The notes beneath the pieces were generated by a model. The model saw only the letters and a program-made list of their open reading frames with translations. It ran no database searches and had not been told where the DNA came from. Shown in pieces: positions 11,997 through 21,661 of a stretch of DNA of 64,000 nt. Numbering within the stretch: the first letter of the stretch is position 1; each line of letters begins with the position of its first letter. The position numbers and the translations under genes are program-made. Source of the DNA: Pampus argenteus (Eukaryota; Chordata; Actinopteri; Scombriformes; Stromateidae); contig CM072877.1 in assembly GCA_036937835.1 (NCBI GenBank), positions 20,647,501 to 20,711,500 on the forward strand, read 5' to 3'.

Positions 11997-13858
11997 CTCA
12001 TGTTGCAGCCCATACCTCTCCTCTTCATAAATGGGCACGCGTGTGTATCCGCTCTGCATGATCTCAGACATGGTGGAGAAATCGAGCAGGACGGAGCTGG
12101 GCAGCATGAAGCAGTCCTTCAGAGGAGTCAGAATGTCCTCCACCGTCTTACTGCGCAGCGCCCCGCGGCTGAACTCCTCCTTCACAAACTCACTGCACCA
12201 ACAACACAACAGGACACATCAGATTGGGCGCTGTTGTGTGTCTGATGTGTTAAGTGAGGAGTGTGTTTACCTGTAAGGGTCGTTGACACTTGTGCGGATC
12301 ATCTCCATGGCCCTCTCCCTGATCCCACAGGTGCTGATGTCCCTCCTCAGCCCCAGATCCAGGATCAGCCCCAGTGGGCAGGACAGAGGGCAGGTGAGCA
12401 CCATACAAACCTGGGCCAGCCAGGTCAGAGCCGGCGCCAGCTGGAACCCATAACCGGAGCACAGGATGTGAGGCACCAGCTCAGCCAGGAAGAAGATGAG
12501 GAAGCCACTGGTGAACACCGCAGAGGTGATGGAGCCCAACGCCCGGTACAGAAGCACACCCAGGACTGAGTGTCCCACCGCACACAGGAGCAGCAGGGAG
12601 CATGTCTGGGACAAAAAACAGAACAACGGGTTCACTCTTTCACTCACAGAGTCCATCTTAAAGCATCAGTCAGGTGTCCACATGAACAGTGACTGTAATC
12701 ATTGCTCCTGTTCATACTGGCTGTTCAAAGATCTGCTTCAAATGTGCTTTCAGTGTCAGTGATGGAGGTTAAAATCATTTAAAGTAGATGTGAAGCTTCT
12801 CTGAGGCTTCATCAGTGTGAGTTAGTCATATCAAGTGGATATCTGACACATTTACAGTCTGTTTAGCATCAAATTCCCTCTTTGTGTTTCCCTGTTGAGC
12901 TGTGGTGGAAGTATAGGAACAAAAAGAGGGACTTTGGCTCTAAAAACACTGTAACGTTGAAACATATCTGCTGGATTTGAAGCTTCAGATTAGCTTCACA
13001 TAAACTTTAAATCCATGTTTGTGGGTTTAGTCTCCATCACTTCCATTGTAAGTGTATTATGAAGGGATCTAATGGTCAGTATGAACAGGAGGATGATTAC
13101 AGCAACAAACACATGTTCACTGTTCATTTACTGACTGTTGATTTAGGCCTTCCAAACTCTCTTCAGAAACCTACCATGAAGTTGCCCCTCCTCCTGATGG
13201 GCTCCAGGCGTTTGGCGGCCCGTTTCTCCTCCTCGGACCCGCAGCTGTGGAGGACGTAGAGCTCCAGAGGGTCCAGCCACAGCAGGCTGAGGTTCACGGT
13301 CCTCAGCAGCCCGCAGACCAGCAGTAGCAGCACTATCAGCACGGCCAGCCCCCACGACGGGATGTAGTCTGCGGGCAGAGCCTTGTCGGTGTTTACGCGC
13401 AGTCTGTCCGGGCCCACAGATGCCCATTTCCCCCCGCTCAGCACGCACAGGTGGTGGAGGGTCTGCTGGCTCCTCCGCTGCACCTGCACCGTCAGCAGCC
13501 CGCTATGCTCCTCGTCCGGGGTGAAGTCTCCCGTCACCTGGAAGGCGGACTCCTGCCGGTTGGACTCCTGCTCGCACGGGTCCGGCGCATCCCCGACCGC
13601 CCCGGCCGCTCCGCCAGCCGCCCCTGCGAACGCCACCCACGGCCAGCTTCCATTCAGATCAGCCCCGAAGAGACGGAGCCTGAACGTCGCTCCTTCTGGC
13701 GCCAAGATGATGCGATCCTTCATGCACACCAGGCCCGCAGGGTCCTCCAGTCGCAGCCCCAGAACCAGCGGGGCTTCCTGGCTGCAGGCGCCGTACCTGA
13801 TCCCGCAGAACAACAATATCATCAACAGGAACCGTAGACCTGCCAAGCTGGCCACCAT
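7707..13858 (-). CDS. cnnm3: cnnm3, CNNM-family (cyclin M) membrane protein
   Basis: Ten coding exons read on the minus strand: 13175-13858, 12271-12605, 12016-12192, 10811-10968, 10334-10477, 9972-10130, 8992-9161, 8807-8903, 8035-8165, 7707-7913. All introns are GT-AG, phases agree, and the product is 753 aa (human CNNM3 is about 707). The ATG at 13858 has a good context and opens a signal peptide. Order of parts: signal peptide, ectodomain with an NGS glycosylation site, degenerate DUF21 membrane region (residues about 165-345), CBS pair, and cNMP-like domain (VNQEVHFDNSNRL, YCPDYTVRALTDLQLI). The assignment to CNNM3 rather than CNNM2/4 rests on VHQSPVS, CPDYTVRAL and the divergent DUF21. 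CNNM proteins mediate or regulate Mg2+ transport at the plasma membrane; CNNM3 is the least active member. The LNLGLMALDP signature is replaced by VNLSLLWLDP. Four exons cover what is one exon in cnnm4. The exon 4 donor is weak (gtcctc). Confidence 0.95.
8009..8034. repeat. (CA)n microsatellite at the cnnm3 exon 9 splice donor
   Basis: On the gene strand the (GT)n run begins exactly at the donor of exon 9 (last exonic base 8035), so the donor GT is the first unit of the microsatellite. A second short (CA)n at 8172-8190 lies just before the acceptor of the same exon. Confidence 0.9.
8222..8790 (+). mobile_element. non-LTR retrotransposon fragment, C-terminal ORF2 (RTE-like)
   Basis: An open frame from 8242 to 8682 reads FKYLGSTVQINGECEKEVKK, RRVSAEMKGKMYKTVVRPAM, ETVTLRKRQEAELEVAEMKM and LGVTRMDRI. 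This is the region after the reverse transcriptase core in a common teleost non-LTR element. The similarity continues, broken by deletions and stops, to the DVVKEDMK..GVREEDAEDRVRW motif near 8790. It lies in cnnm3 intron 8, antisense to the gene, and ends about 17-20 bases from the exon 8 donor (exon end 8807). It is 5'-truncated and decayed. The exact clade (RTE or a relative) is uncertain. Confidence 0.85.
9560..9765. repeat. (TATGG/TATAG)n pentanucleotide tract
   Basis: About 40 pentamers in cnnm3 intron 6, alternating in blocks of TATGG, TATAG and TGTGG. Open frames in it (Tyr-His-Thr-Ile-Pro repeats) are not genes. Confidence 0.9.
11085..11640. repeat. dispersed teleost repeat (ATCGATTAAT type) in cnnm3 intron 3
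   Basis: Contains pieces seen across the window: an AATCGATAATTGG core, a stretch about Kpn-like AT-rich arms, cagcttctcaaatgtgaaaa, and ttgtctattaagatatt. Related fragments lie near 4600, 5300, 23800, 27500, 31100, 34870, 39050, 42350 and 49420. The ends are often tagggctgcaac or its complement. Family named only by likeness among these copies. Confidence 0.6.
11828..11998. repeat. (GT)n microsatellite, about 170 bp
   Basis: A long GT run with AT interruptions in cnnm3 intron 3, starting 17-18 bases inside the intron from the exon 3 donor (exon end 12016). Confidence 0.9.
12667..13137 (+). mobile_element. MITE-like element (family A) filling cnnm3 intron 1
   Basis: Imperfect terminal inverted repeats are visible: a left part with tgtaatcattgctcctgttc and a right part whose reverse complement has tgtaatcatcctcctgttca, both ending near cagtcag. 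About 280 internal bases recur almost unchanged in reverse orientation at 62416-62693, and about 180 at 50218-50398. The right arm recurs at 40480-40590. There is no coding capacity, so it is a non-autonomous element. The superfamily is unknown; no clear target-site duplication was found. Confidence 0.75.
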
Positions 13859-13888
13859 ATTGGAATTGCTCAGCCTGACTCTGAGCGG

Positions 13889-13898
13889 GTCATGTGAC
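13889..13898. promoter_or_regulatory. cnnm3: palindromic E-box GTCATGTGAC upstream of cnnm3
   Basis: GTCATGTGAC matches the USF / MiT-TFE type E-box pattern GTCAYRTGAC and lies about 30 bases upstream of the cnnm3 ATG at 13858. A GC box (CCCCGCCC, 13915-13922) follows 17 bases further upstream. The arrangement resembles a TATA-less housekeeping promoter. Binding is inferred. Confidence 0.45.
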
Positions 13899-13999
13899 TC
13901 TGAGGCCACAGCAGCCCCGCCCACCGGGGCTGAGCCGGCCACACACAGCGAACACCCCCCTGTTGCTCTTTAAACGTGTGTGTGATGTTTTGATTGTGT

Positions 14000-16115
14000 A
14001 TTTTCCAGAAGTGTGTTGATAAATATTAATATACAGTCGTTATTGATTCATGCTGCTCCTCCAGTCATACTACATACTCCATCTCATGTCATGTCTGTCC
14101 TCTGGTTTCACTTATATGTTGTTTCTCATTTATGATTTGATCAATAAAGTTTGGTGAAGAAAAAAAAACAAAACAAAACAAAACAAACTGCAGCTGTTCT
14201 GTGTGGCGGCCATTTTGGCTCCAACACAGTGACATGAGGCAGGATGGACACTTCCAATGTTAGTGAATGTTACTCAAAACACATCAACACACACATCAAC
14301 ACACATCACACACACACCACACACCAACACACACCAGCCTGAGCAACACATGAGCACGTATGGATTTATGAATGTACAATGAGGAGATGTGACATGAACA
14401 CGAGGCATAAATTAGCAACTAATGTACATATGCACATGTATTGAACATCCTTTAAAGTGGGATGCACCTTTACTACAGTGAATGCAGTTTTAATGTCTGT
14501 GTGCATCCTGTCATATTATATTTGATCCATCAGGACATGACAGACTTACTGTAGCAGCTTGTAAACGTGTAAACATTTCTCACATTAGTTAATCATGTAT
14601 GAATCAATCAGAGACTGATATTCTGTAGAGAAATATATCTCAGGTTTATTAACCTCATAGATTTCTTGAAATGCTGTACAGTAGTTATAAAACAGTATGT
14701 ACACATTGCTTTGAGTTACACAACCCATGTCTGCTCAATGACAAACATGATACAGCAGAGTCTGAATATTCAACACCTGCCACGCAGGTAATTCTGCATC
14801 CACTGTACACATCTCGGGGGGAAATGAAAAGGGAAAATAATTTTATTCACAGAACTGTTCAGTATCACTTTATTCTTATTTTCATATTTCAGGTCTGAAT
14901 CTAAAAAGGATGATAATAGATGCAGAGACATGTTGACATGGCTTTTATTCTTCACTCTCTTCAGCCTGCTTTGCATCAGTCACTTCAAACTGTCCATTTG
15001 TGAATCATACACGTAGTTGAAAACTCACTAGCAGAAAATATTTAACCATCGTCCGGGTCTAATCATCACTCTGCTGCAGGCCTAAAAACATCAGTAGAGG
15101 AGCTGATAAGCCCTGCTGCCTGCTTCAGCCCCATCCTACAGTCAAAGGAGAAATTTCAATATTTGTGAGCAGCGGTAGAGGAGCTGAGATAAGGGCAGGG
15201 TGAACAACTGAAAAGTGAGAAGTGAGAAGGAAGTGTAGGAGGAGATAAGAAATAAATAAAACGGGATAGCAAAGGATGGGAAAGTAGAGAAAAAAGCTTT
15301 GGTTATCATGTCTAGTGGCAAAAAAATAACAGAAGAAGAAGAAGAAGATAGGAGGAGTGAAATAATATGAGGTCAACTTGGTGCAATGTTTATTGCTATG
15401 CAATGTCTGCCTAATAAAACCATTTAAATACAACTTATAATATACGACATATCAGAACATCTCATTTCTCATTATAAATAGACTTATAGGCTGTTTTCTC
15501 TCGCGGCATCATACGAGTGGCCGACGCTTCATGTACAGATTATTTACAGTATTTTACCACAAACAGCAAACAGGGAGGTGAACACAGTGTTTCTGGGTAA
15601 AGAAACCCAATAAAAGCTGCGTCTTACAGCTGGAAGCCCGTTTCATGTCTTCAAATGCACGCCTTTAACAAAACAAACAAACAAACAAACAGCAATAAAT
15701 ATAGTGTTTACAATAATAGAATCGAGGGTAAGGCTATGTTGACTATACAGTGTATTTGTGTTTCCCTGCTGAATAAAAGCTTTTTCTTTCTCTGAGTCAT
15801 GATTTTCCACATGGCTGGATTTACCAATCAGGGGGCCCCAGGGCAAAAACAAGCAGCTGGGCCCCCCCCCGTCTGAATCATTATTCTGCTCTGATACAAC
15901 ATGGATGCAGAGTTATGGGCCATCTTTGCTCCCTTGATCTTCTCACTCAGGAAATCATATAATCATATAACCATAACCCACAAAAAGGAGAAATGCTTTG
16001 GAATAAACACTCTCAGACTTTAACTCACAAGTTTAAAGTGTTTTCAAATCAGTGCTAGCTTATAAAACATGTTTTTATCTTTTTAAAGAAATATCTCACT
16101 ATATCATCAACAAAA

Positions 16116-16157
<42 letters not shown>

Positions 16158-16420
16158 AAGCTGCTACAGTCCTGCAACTCCCTTCCTGTTCACACTGTGT
16201 GAATCGATCCCTGGTTTTCTGGTTTTTTCAATGTCATGACACATGACGCAACGTTGTGAGAAACGCTGGAAACAACATGACACATTTACAGCCGGCCTGC
16301 ACTAAGACAGGTCTGTCTGTTAAATCTCAATGAGTCATTGTGCTGCGAGTGTTTCCAGCACGCTGCCCACGAGTCAATCCTTAACCTGTTAGCTCAAAGG
16401 TTAATAAATACAGAGACCAG
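14000..16420. other. cnnm3-cnnm4 intergenic, first part
   Basis: No exon recognised. Short (AAAAC)n near 14160, a CACACAT-rich stretch near 14280, (AAAC)n near 15660 and (AT)n at 16119-16153. Short open frames here show no family likeness. Confidence 0.5.
16119..16153. repeat. (AT)n microsatellite
   Basis: Uninterrupted AT dinucleotide run. Confidence 0.95.
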
Positions 16421-16421
16421 G

Positions 16422-16934
16422 TTAAAGGAAAAGCTCAACATGTTTTTGTAAAAACTCTTTCACTCGTTTTCCTGCAGAGGGTTACATGAAGAGATGCCAC
16501 TCGCTTATCTGTCGGTTAAGTATAAAGCTGGAGCCAAGAGACGGTTAGTTTATCTTTGTCTCTGTCCAAAGGTTACGAAACGCATCAATTAACACGATTT
16601 CTCATTTGTAAGGTCCATATTGTTTTAAAATATATTTAATTTACCCATTAATAGTGATGAAATTAAGACCTTCATGGTGGGTAAATTTATAGATTGTAAT
16701 ATATTTAAGTATTTTGGACAATTTAAGGTACCTTTTAAGGGTCATTTTTGTGCAAATTTAACATATTAATAAGTACGCACTCGATTTCTTTTTTTGGCCA
16801 TGCTAGCTGTTTCCTCCTGTATCCATTCTTTATGCTAAGCTATGCTAAAATTAGTAGTATCAAGATTCTCATTTAACTTTAACTAACATGAAGAAGCAAA
16901 TCTTGCTTGTCGAAATATCAAACTACTTCTTTAA
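16422..16934 (+). mobile_element. foldback/MITE element (family C), full-length copy
   Basis: Starts ttaaaggaaaagctcaacat and ends with the inverted form (atatcaaactacttctttaa). The left arm holds the family's gacggttag...ctgtccaaaggtta block. The right arm holds the same block inverted (tgctagctgtttcc...tttatgctaagc). Other copies: 45969-46549 (full), 23012-23166 (internally deleted), 35845-35950 (partial). Confidence 0.7.
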
Positions 16935-18975
16935 GACAGGCCCAGTTTTTCCCCTATATTATATACTATATCATCCCATTACTACAACATAAACAACATT
17001 TAAGACCTTCATGTTGGGATATAAACAGTAATCAAGTATTATTTAATATTAAATAAAGCCGTAGTGTGCAGGGAATGTGTAGAAATGCCCTTTTAAAACT
17101 TGGACAGCAGATGACATTAAATAAAATAAAAACACACAACTGTGCAGGAAACATACCTGCTACCGTTTGAAAGTGTGTTTGGACATAACCCGTGAAAATA
17201 TACGAAAAGCTCAACGCTGACGTCCAACAGAGAGTTTTGACATCAGTTTGAACGCACACACGGTTCAACAACTTTGGATCCAGTTTGGTGTGTTCGTGTC
17301 TGCAGTGAAGACGCAGCCCGTCTTTCAACTTACTTACAACTTAAATCTCAAAAATATAAATCAAATCAAATCAAGTCAAATATATATAAATTATTATTAC
17401 TCAAAATAAACATCTCAATATTACTCTCTCTTTAAAACATATTGCGTTGGTCAAGAGGTAGGCCAGGAAGACATAAAAGGACCATACCAGTGTTTTTGCA
17501 AGTTTTAGCCCTTTAACTATAAAACGTGTAATTTACAATATTCAGGATATTGATGACACAACTCAGGTAGGTTTAAGAGTCGGCCAATTGATTCATGTCA
17601 TACAGAAATTAATGGAAGTCAGTGGTAGTCTGGAAAGAGCCAGAAGTAATGCAAAGTATACATGATTTATATTAAATGGGCTCAAACATGCAGAATCGGT
17701 GGTATGTTTAACGTTCAGACTACAGAAGCCGTTCAGTACAGTGAATCTGGTCCGTTTGCTGGTGGTTGAATTGACTCATCGACAGCTCACACTTAATCAA
17801 ACAGGCGTTCTCTGAGGAGACCTAACTAAAACACTCGAGATGAAAACTAAAGAAGAAGAACTGAAGTGAAGTTTTTAACTTTAACTAAATGAGGATTAAG
17901 ATAAAATGTTTTGCATTTCTCGTCAACAAATAAAATTGATAATGTGAAAGACGAAAAAAATTTAAAAATCTGATTAAAATGTCTTTCCTGTAGTTTTTGT
18001 TGGCTGGAACTAACAAAAATCAAATGACTAAAATCTGAATGAAACCAACATTGTTGTTGGTCAACAGACTGACTTTGTGTCTTTACTTGCACATCTCATG
18101 CAACACATATGCTCTCATCTTAATCTATGCAGCTGTCTGCATCCGCTCCATGCAGGCTCAGCTGCGCCTCACATATGCAACTGCAACATGAAGCATTTAT
18201 CTTGTCTACTTTTCTAAATTGTGGGTGACCCACACTCAACTCTGTACCTGAACGCCTCCTGTGTAGACACACAGACGGGAGCAGTCGCTGCTCACGCTAC
18301 ACTCACACGGGGCTAAACTAAATTCAGCAATGTGTCCTGAAACAATGTCCCAGTTACAAATCAACAGTTTACAAAGCAATTGTTCCCTTGTCATAAAATA
18401 GCTTCACGTGACGTCTGGATGACCCCAGATTGTTTCTGTGAAGGCAGGTTGCTCCTAAGTTTCTAATCTTTCACCTCTGAGTACAAACAAAGCAGGCAAC
18501 GTCTCAAGAGAAAGAACGTGAGAAAGTAAATGTGTGTTTTTGTCAACTGACTCACTAGTGTTCCCTGTTTGTCTGCCCTGTTTTAATTGGAGATCAGCAT
18601 TTCACAGTTATCAATACACGGTACAACGTATAGAGTTATACCACAGCTGTTCCCCGAGAACAAACCAGAAAAACAACTTAAAAATAAAAATAAATAGTAA
18701 CAATAATATATAAATAATTTGAATAAAGTAAGAAAGTAAGTAAAAATACATACGAGTAAATTAATGGTGAGGTAGAAGGAAATTAAAATAAACTAAAATA
18801 AATAATATAACATGTAAAGGGAGGTAACGGAGAAATAATATTACTAAAATTAAGGACAATAGATCTGTAAATAAAGGATGCTTAAATAATGAAAATAATA
18901 AGCAAAAATAAATAAATAAATAAAAGTTGGATGTTTTAAATCCATTTAGTCAGATCCAGAGAGGTGAGGGTGTTA
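16935..18975. other. gene-free stretch 3' of the L1 fragment
   Basis: No exon or RNA gene seen. AT-rich, with a (TAAA)-rich part near 18660-18930 that may belong to the 3' tail of the adjoining minus-strand L1 fragment. Confidence 0.4.
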
Positions 18976-18979
18976 ACAT

Positions 18980-21380
18980 AAGTGATGAGTGGTTGCCATC
19001 TTTTATAAAAAATGGCTGCTGAACCTCTTATTTAACTTTTCCAAAGATGAAAAAGACGCATTCGGACCTTTCCAGTGTAACAAAACATCTGCGGCCTATA
19101 AGCGAGGCAACGCCATCGAGAGACGAGTCGGTTCTCCAAAGACAGATATCAGTGAGCAGGGCTCCAACGTGACATTAAGGGCTTTGATTAGTGATTTAAA
19201 GAAATAGGACCAGAAGTTGACTAACTTGGGACAGAAAAAGAAACACTTGAATGTGATCTGCTGGGAATAAACTACATCCATCACAGATATCATTAGTGCC
19301 TGGAAATAGCCCACTAAGTCTAGTTTTTGTTAGGTTCATTTTATGGAGGACCTTAAATTGGATAAACTAAGACGAGCACACAAAGATGTAAGATTAACCC
19401 TCATTAGTAGTACTCATCTGATTTCCCTCTTTGGAGTGTTATCCGACATGCTCTTGGATGTACTTGGTGTGCTTTGGAGAGATTTCTATTGAGAATGGAT
19501 GGAGCGAGCACCAAGCATCTACACTATATTACCATAAGTATTTGGCCACCCATCCAAATGATCAGAATCAGGTGTCCTGATCTCTTGGCCTGACCACAGG
19601 TGTATAAAATCAAGCACATAGGCATTGAGACTGTTTCTAGAAACATTTGTGAAAGAATGGGCCGGTCTCAGGACCTCAGTGATTTCCAGCGTGAACTGTC
19701 ATAGGATGCCACCTGGGAACAACAGCAACTCAGCCATGAAGTGGTCGGCCACATAAACTGACAGAGAGGGGTCAGCGGATGCTGAAGCACATAGTGCAAA
19801 GAGGTCACGACTTTCTGCACAGTCAGTTGCTACAGAGCTCCAAACTTCATGTGACCTTCAAATTAGCCCACGTACAGTCTGCAGAGAGCTTCATGGAACA
19901 TGTTTCCATGGCGAGCAGCTGCATCTAAGACAAACATCACAAAGTCCAACACAAAGCGTCGGATGCAGTGGTGTAAAGCACGTTGCCACTGGACTCTAGA
20001 GCAGTGGAGATGTGTTCTCTGGAGTGATGATTCATGCTTTTCCATCTGGCAATCTGACGGACGAGTCTGGGTTTGGAGGTTGCCGGGACAACGGTACATT
20101 TCAGACTGCATTGTGCCAAGTGTAAAATCAGGTATAGGAGGAATTATGGTGTGGTGTTGTTTTTCAGGAGTTGGGCTTGGCCTCTTAGTTCCAGTGAAAG
20201 GAACTTTGAATGCTCCAAACATTTCGGACATTTCCAGGCTCCCAACCTTGTGGGAACAGTTTGGAGTGGGCCCCTTCCTCTTCCAACATGACTGCGCACC
20301 CATGCACAAAGCAAGGTCCATAAAGACATGATGAGTCTGGTGTGGATGAACTTGACCGGCCTGCACAAAGTCCTGACCTGAACCTGATAAAACACCTTTG
20401 GGATGAATTAGAGCAGAGACTGAGAGCCAGGCCTTCTCTACCAGCATCAGTGTGTGATCTCACCAATGTGCTTTTGGAAGAATGGTTGAAAATTCCTATA
20501 AACACACTCTGCAACCTTGTGGACAGCCTTCCCAGAAGAGTTTAAGCTGTAATAGCTGCAAAAGGTGGTCCGACATCATATTGAACCCTATGAGTTATGA
20601 ATGGGATGGAACTAAAGTTCATAAGTGAGTCAAGGCAGGTGGCCAAATACTTTTGGTAATATAGTGTATCTTATTGACTTATAATAGAAGATAGTGCAAA
20701 GGGTGTCAGGTTTAAGTCCCCCACTAGAATGAGACGATGAAAAGAGAGAGGTTATGAAACACAATTAGGGGCATAAACATTAACTAGTATAACTAAAGTT
20801 GTACTAGGGGGGGAAATGTTGTTTGATGAGCATCCTGGTTACAAACCAGGTAAGCATTATGGTTGCATTCAGATGAAGTTAACTTCAAAAAGGAAACCAT
20901 CCATCCATCCAGATGATTAAGAAAGAAGTGAGTCGGTCCTAGACTGGTCTAATTCAGGTGTGGAGTTTGTTATTGCCTCAGCAGCCACTTCCTTGAATAA
21001 ATCTGCCATGAATTGTCTCAGGTTGTTACCTTCAATTTCTTCAGGAAGCCCAGTCACTCTTAGGCTGTGATGCTTTGAGCAGGACACCAGGTCCTCCACA
21101 GCGGCCTGCCAAAAACACCATGCTCTTATGTCATCGAGGCTCGCTTGGAGCGTAACTCCACTACCTCTTGCTCCAAGCGAGCGATATTATCCGAGTGAGA
21201 CGAGAGTGTCGTTTCCATCTCTGAGATTGTAGAGGTGTGTTTAGCAAAATGAGGGGCGAAGGCCTTGACGCCATGTTGGTAGCTTCCCTGTCGTTACGAC
21301 CAGAGAAGGGGAGAGTCTGTGGAGCCGCGTTTTTCTGAGCTTGTTTGGTCATTCTTGTGCAGTTTCAGCGCAGCGTTTAC
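18980..21380 (-). mobile_element. broken L1-like retrotransposon, interrupted by Tc1
   Basis: On the minus strand, in the order expected of an L1: an ORF1 start (21352, MTKQAQKNAAP...NMASR) and its coiled-coil/RRM part (SLRVTGLPEEIEGNNLRQFM, about 21070-20990). Then the ORF2 endonuclease motif TLVILVNVYAPN followed by a shifted VGDLN (about 20850-20700). After the Tc1 insertion comes the ORF2 C-terminus (IQFKVLHKMNLTKTRLSGLF, CPKLVNFWSYF, SVFGEP; about 19380-19100). The reverse transcriptase core is missing, so the copy was already deleted. Stops and frameshifts are frequent. It begins about 280 bases downstream of the cnnm4 stop. Confidence 0.8.
19522..20666 (+). mobile_element. Tc1-like DNA transposon, complete ends, dead transposase
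   Basis: Flanked by TA on both sides (19520-19521 and 20667-20668). The 26-base terminal inverted repeats differ at one position (left begins cactatattaccataagtat). The transposase is degenerate on the plus strand: VLWSDDSCFSIW keeps the first catalytic Asp, FQHDCAPMHKA keeps the second, and LNLIKHLWDEL has Lys where Tc1 elements have the catalytic Glu. A frameshift lies between about 20331 and 20342, and a stop lies upstream of 19900. It is inserted in the L1 fragment. Confidence 0.9.
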
Positions 21381-21661
21381 TTAAATAAGTAGTTACACAG
21401 AGAGCAACTGTGGAAAAAAGGACGAATTTAACAAAATTATACTGAAAATGTACAGAGGCATTCACCGTCCACTACATTGTCAAACCGGCGTCTGCCCTGA
21501 TTTCACTCACTATTGATTCTGGTTCAGTTGGAAGGAGGAACATGCAGGACGGGACGGAGGAGGATCTGATCAGCTGACCCAGACATCTACAGAAAAGTCC
21601 AGAAGACAACGAGCAAACAGGAACGAGACGCAGTGCGATGGTGTGTTATGCACACAGGTAG

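Noticed and set aside
11787..12209. 140-codon minus-strand frame ending in His-Thr repeats
   Set aside because: Its start is cnnm3 exon 3 read through the donor into the GT microsatellite.
13859..13942. 28-codon upstream extension of cnnm3
   Set aside because: It would start at GTG. The ATG at 13858 has a good context and is directly followed by a signal peptide.
13383..13973. Plus-strand frames of 128-196 codons over cnnm3 exon 1
   Set aside because: Antisense shadows of the GC-rich coding exon.
19863..20514. Minus-strand frames of 109-194 codons
   Set aside because: Antisense of the Tc1 transposase.
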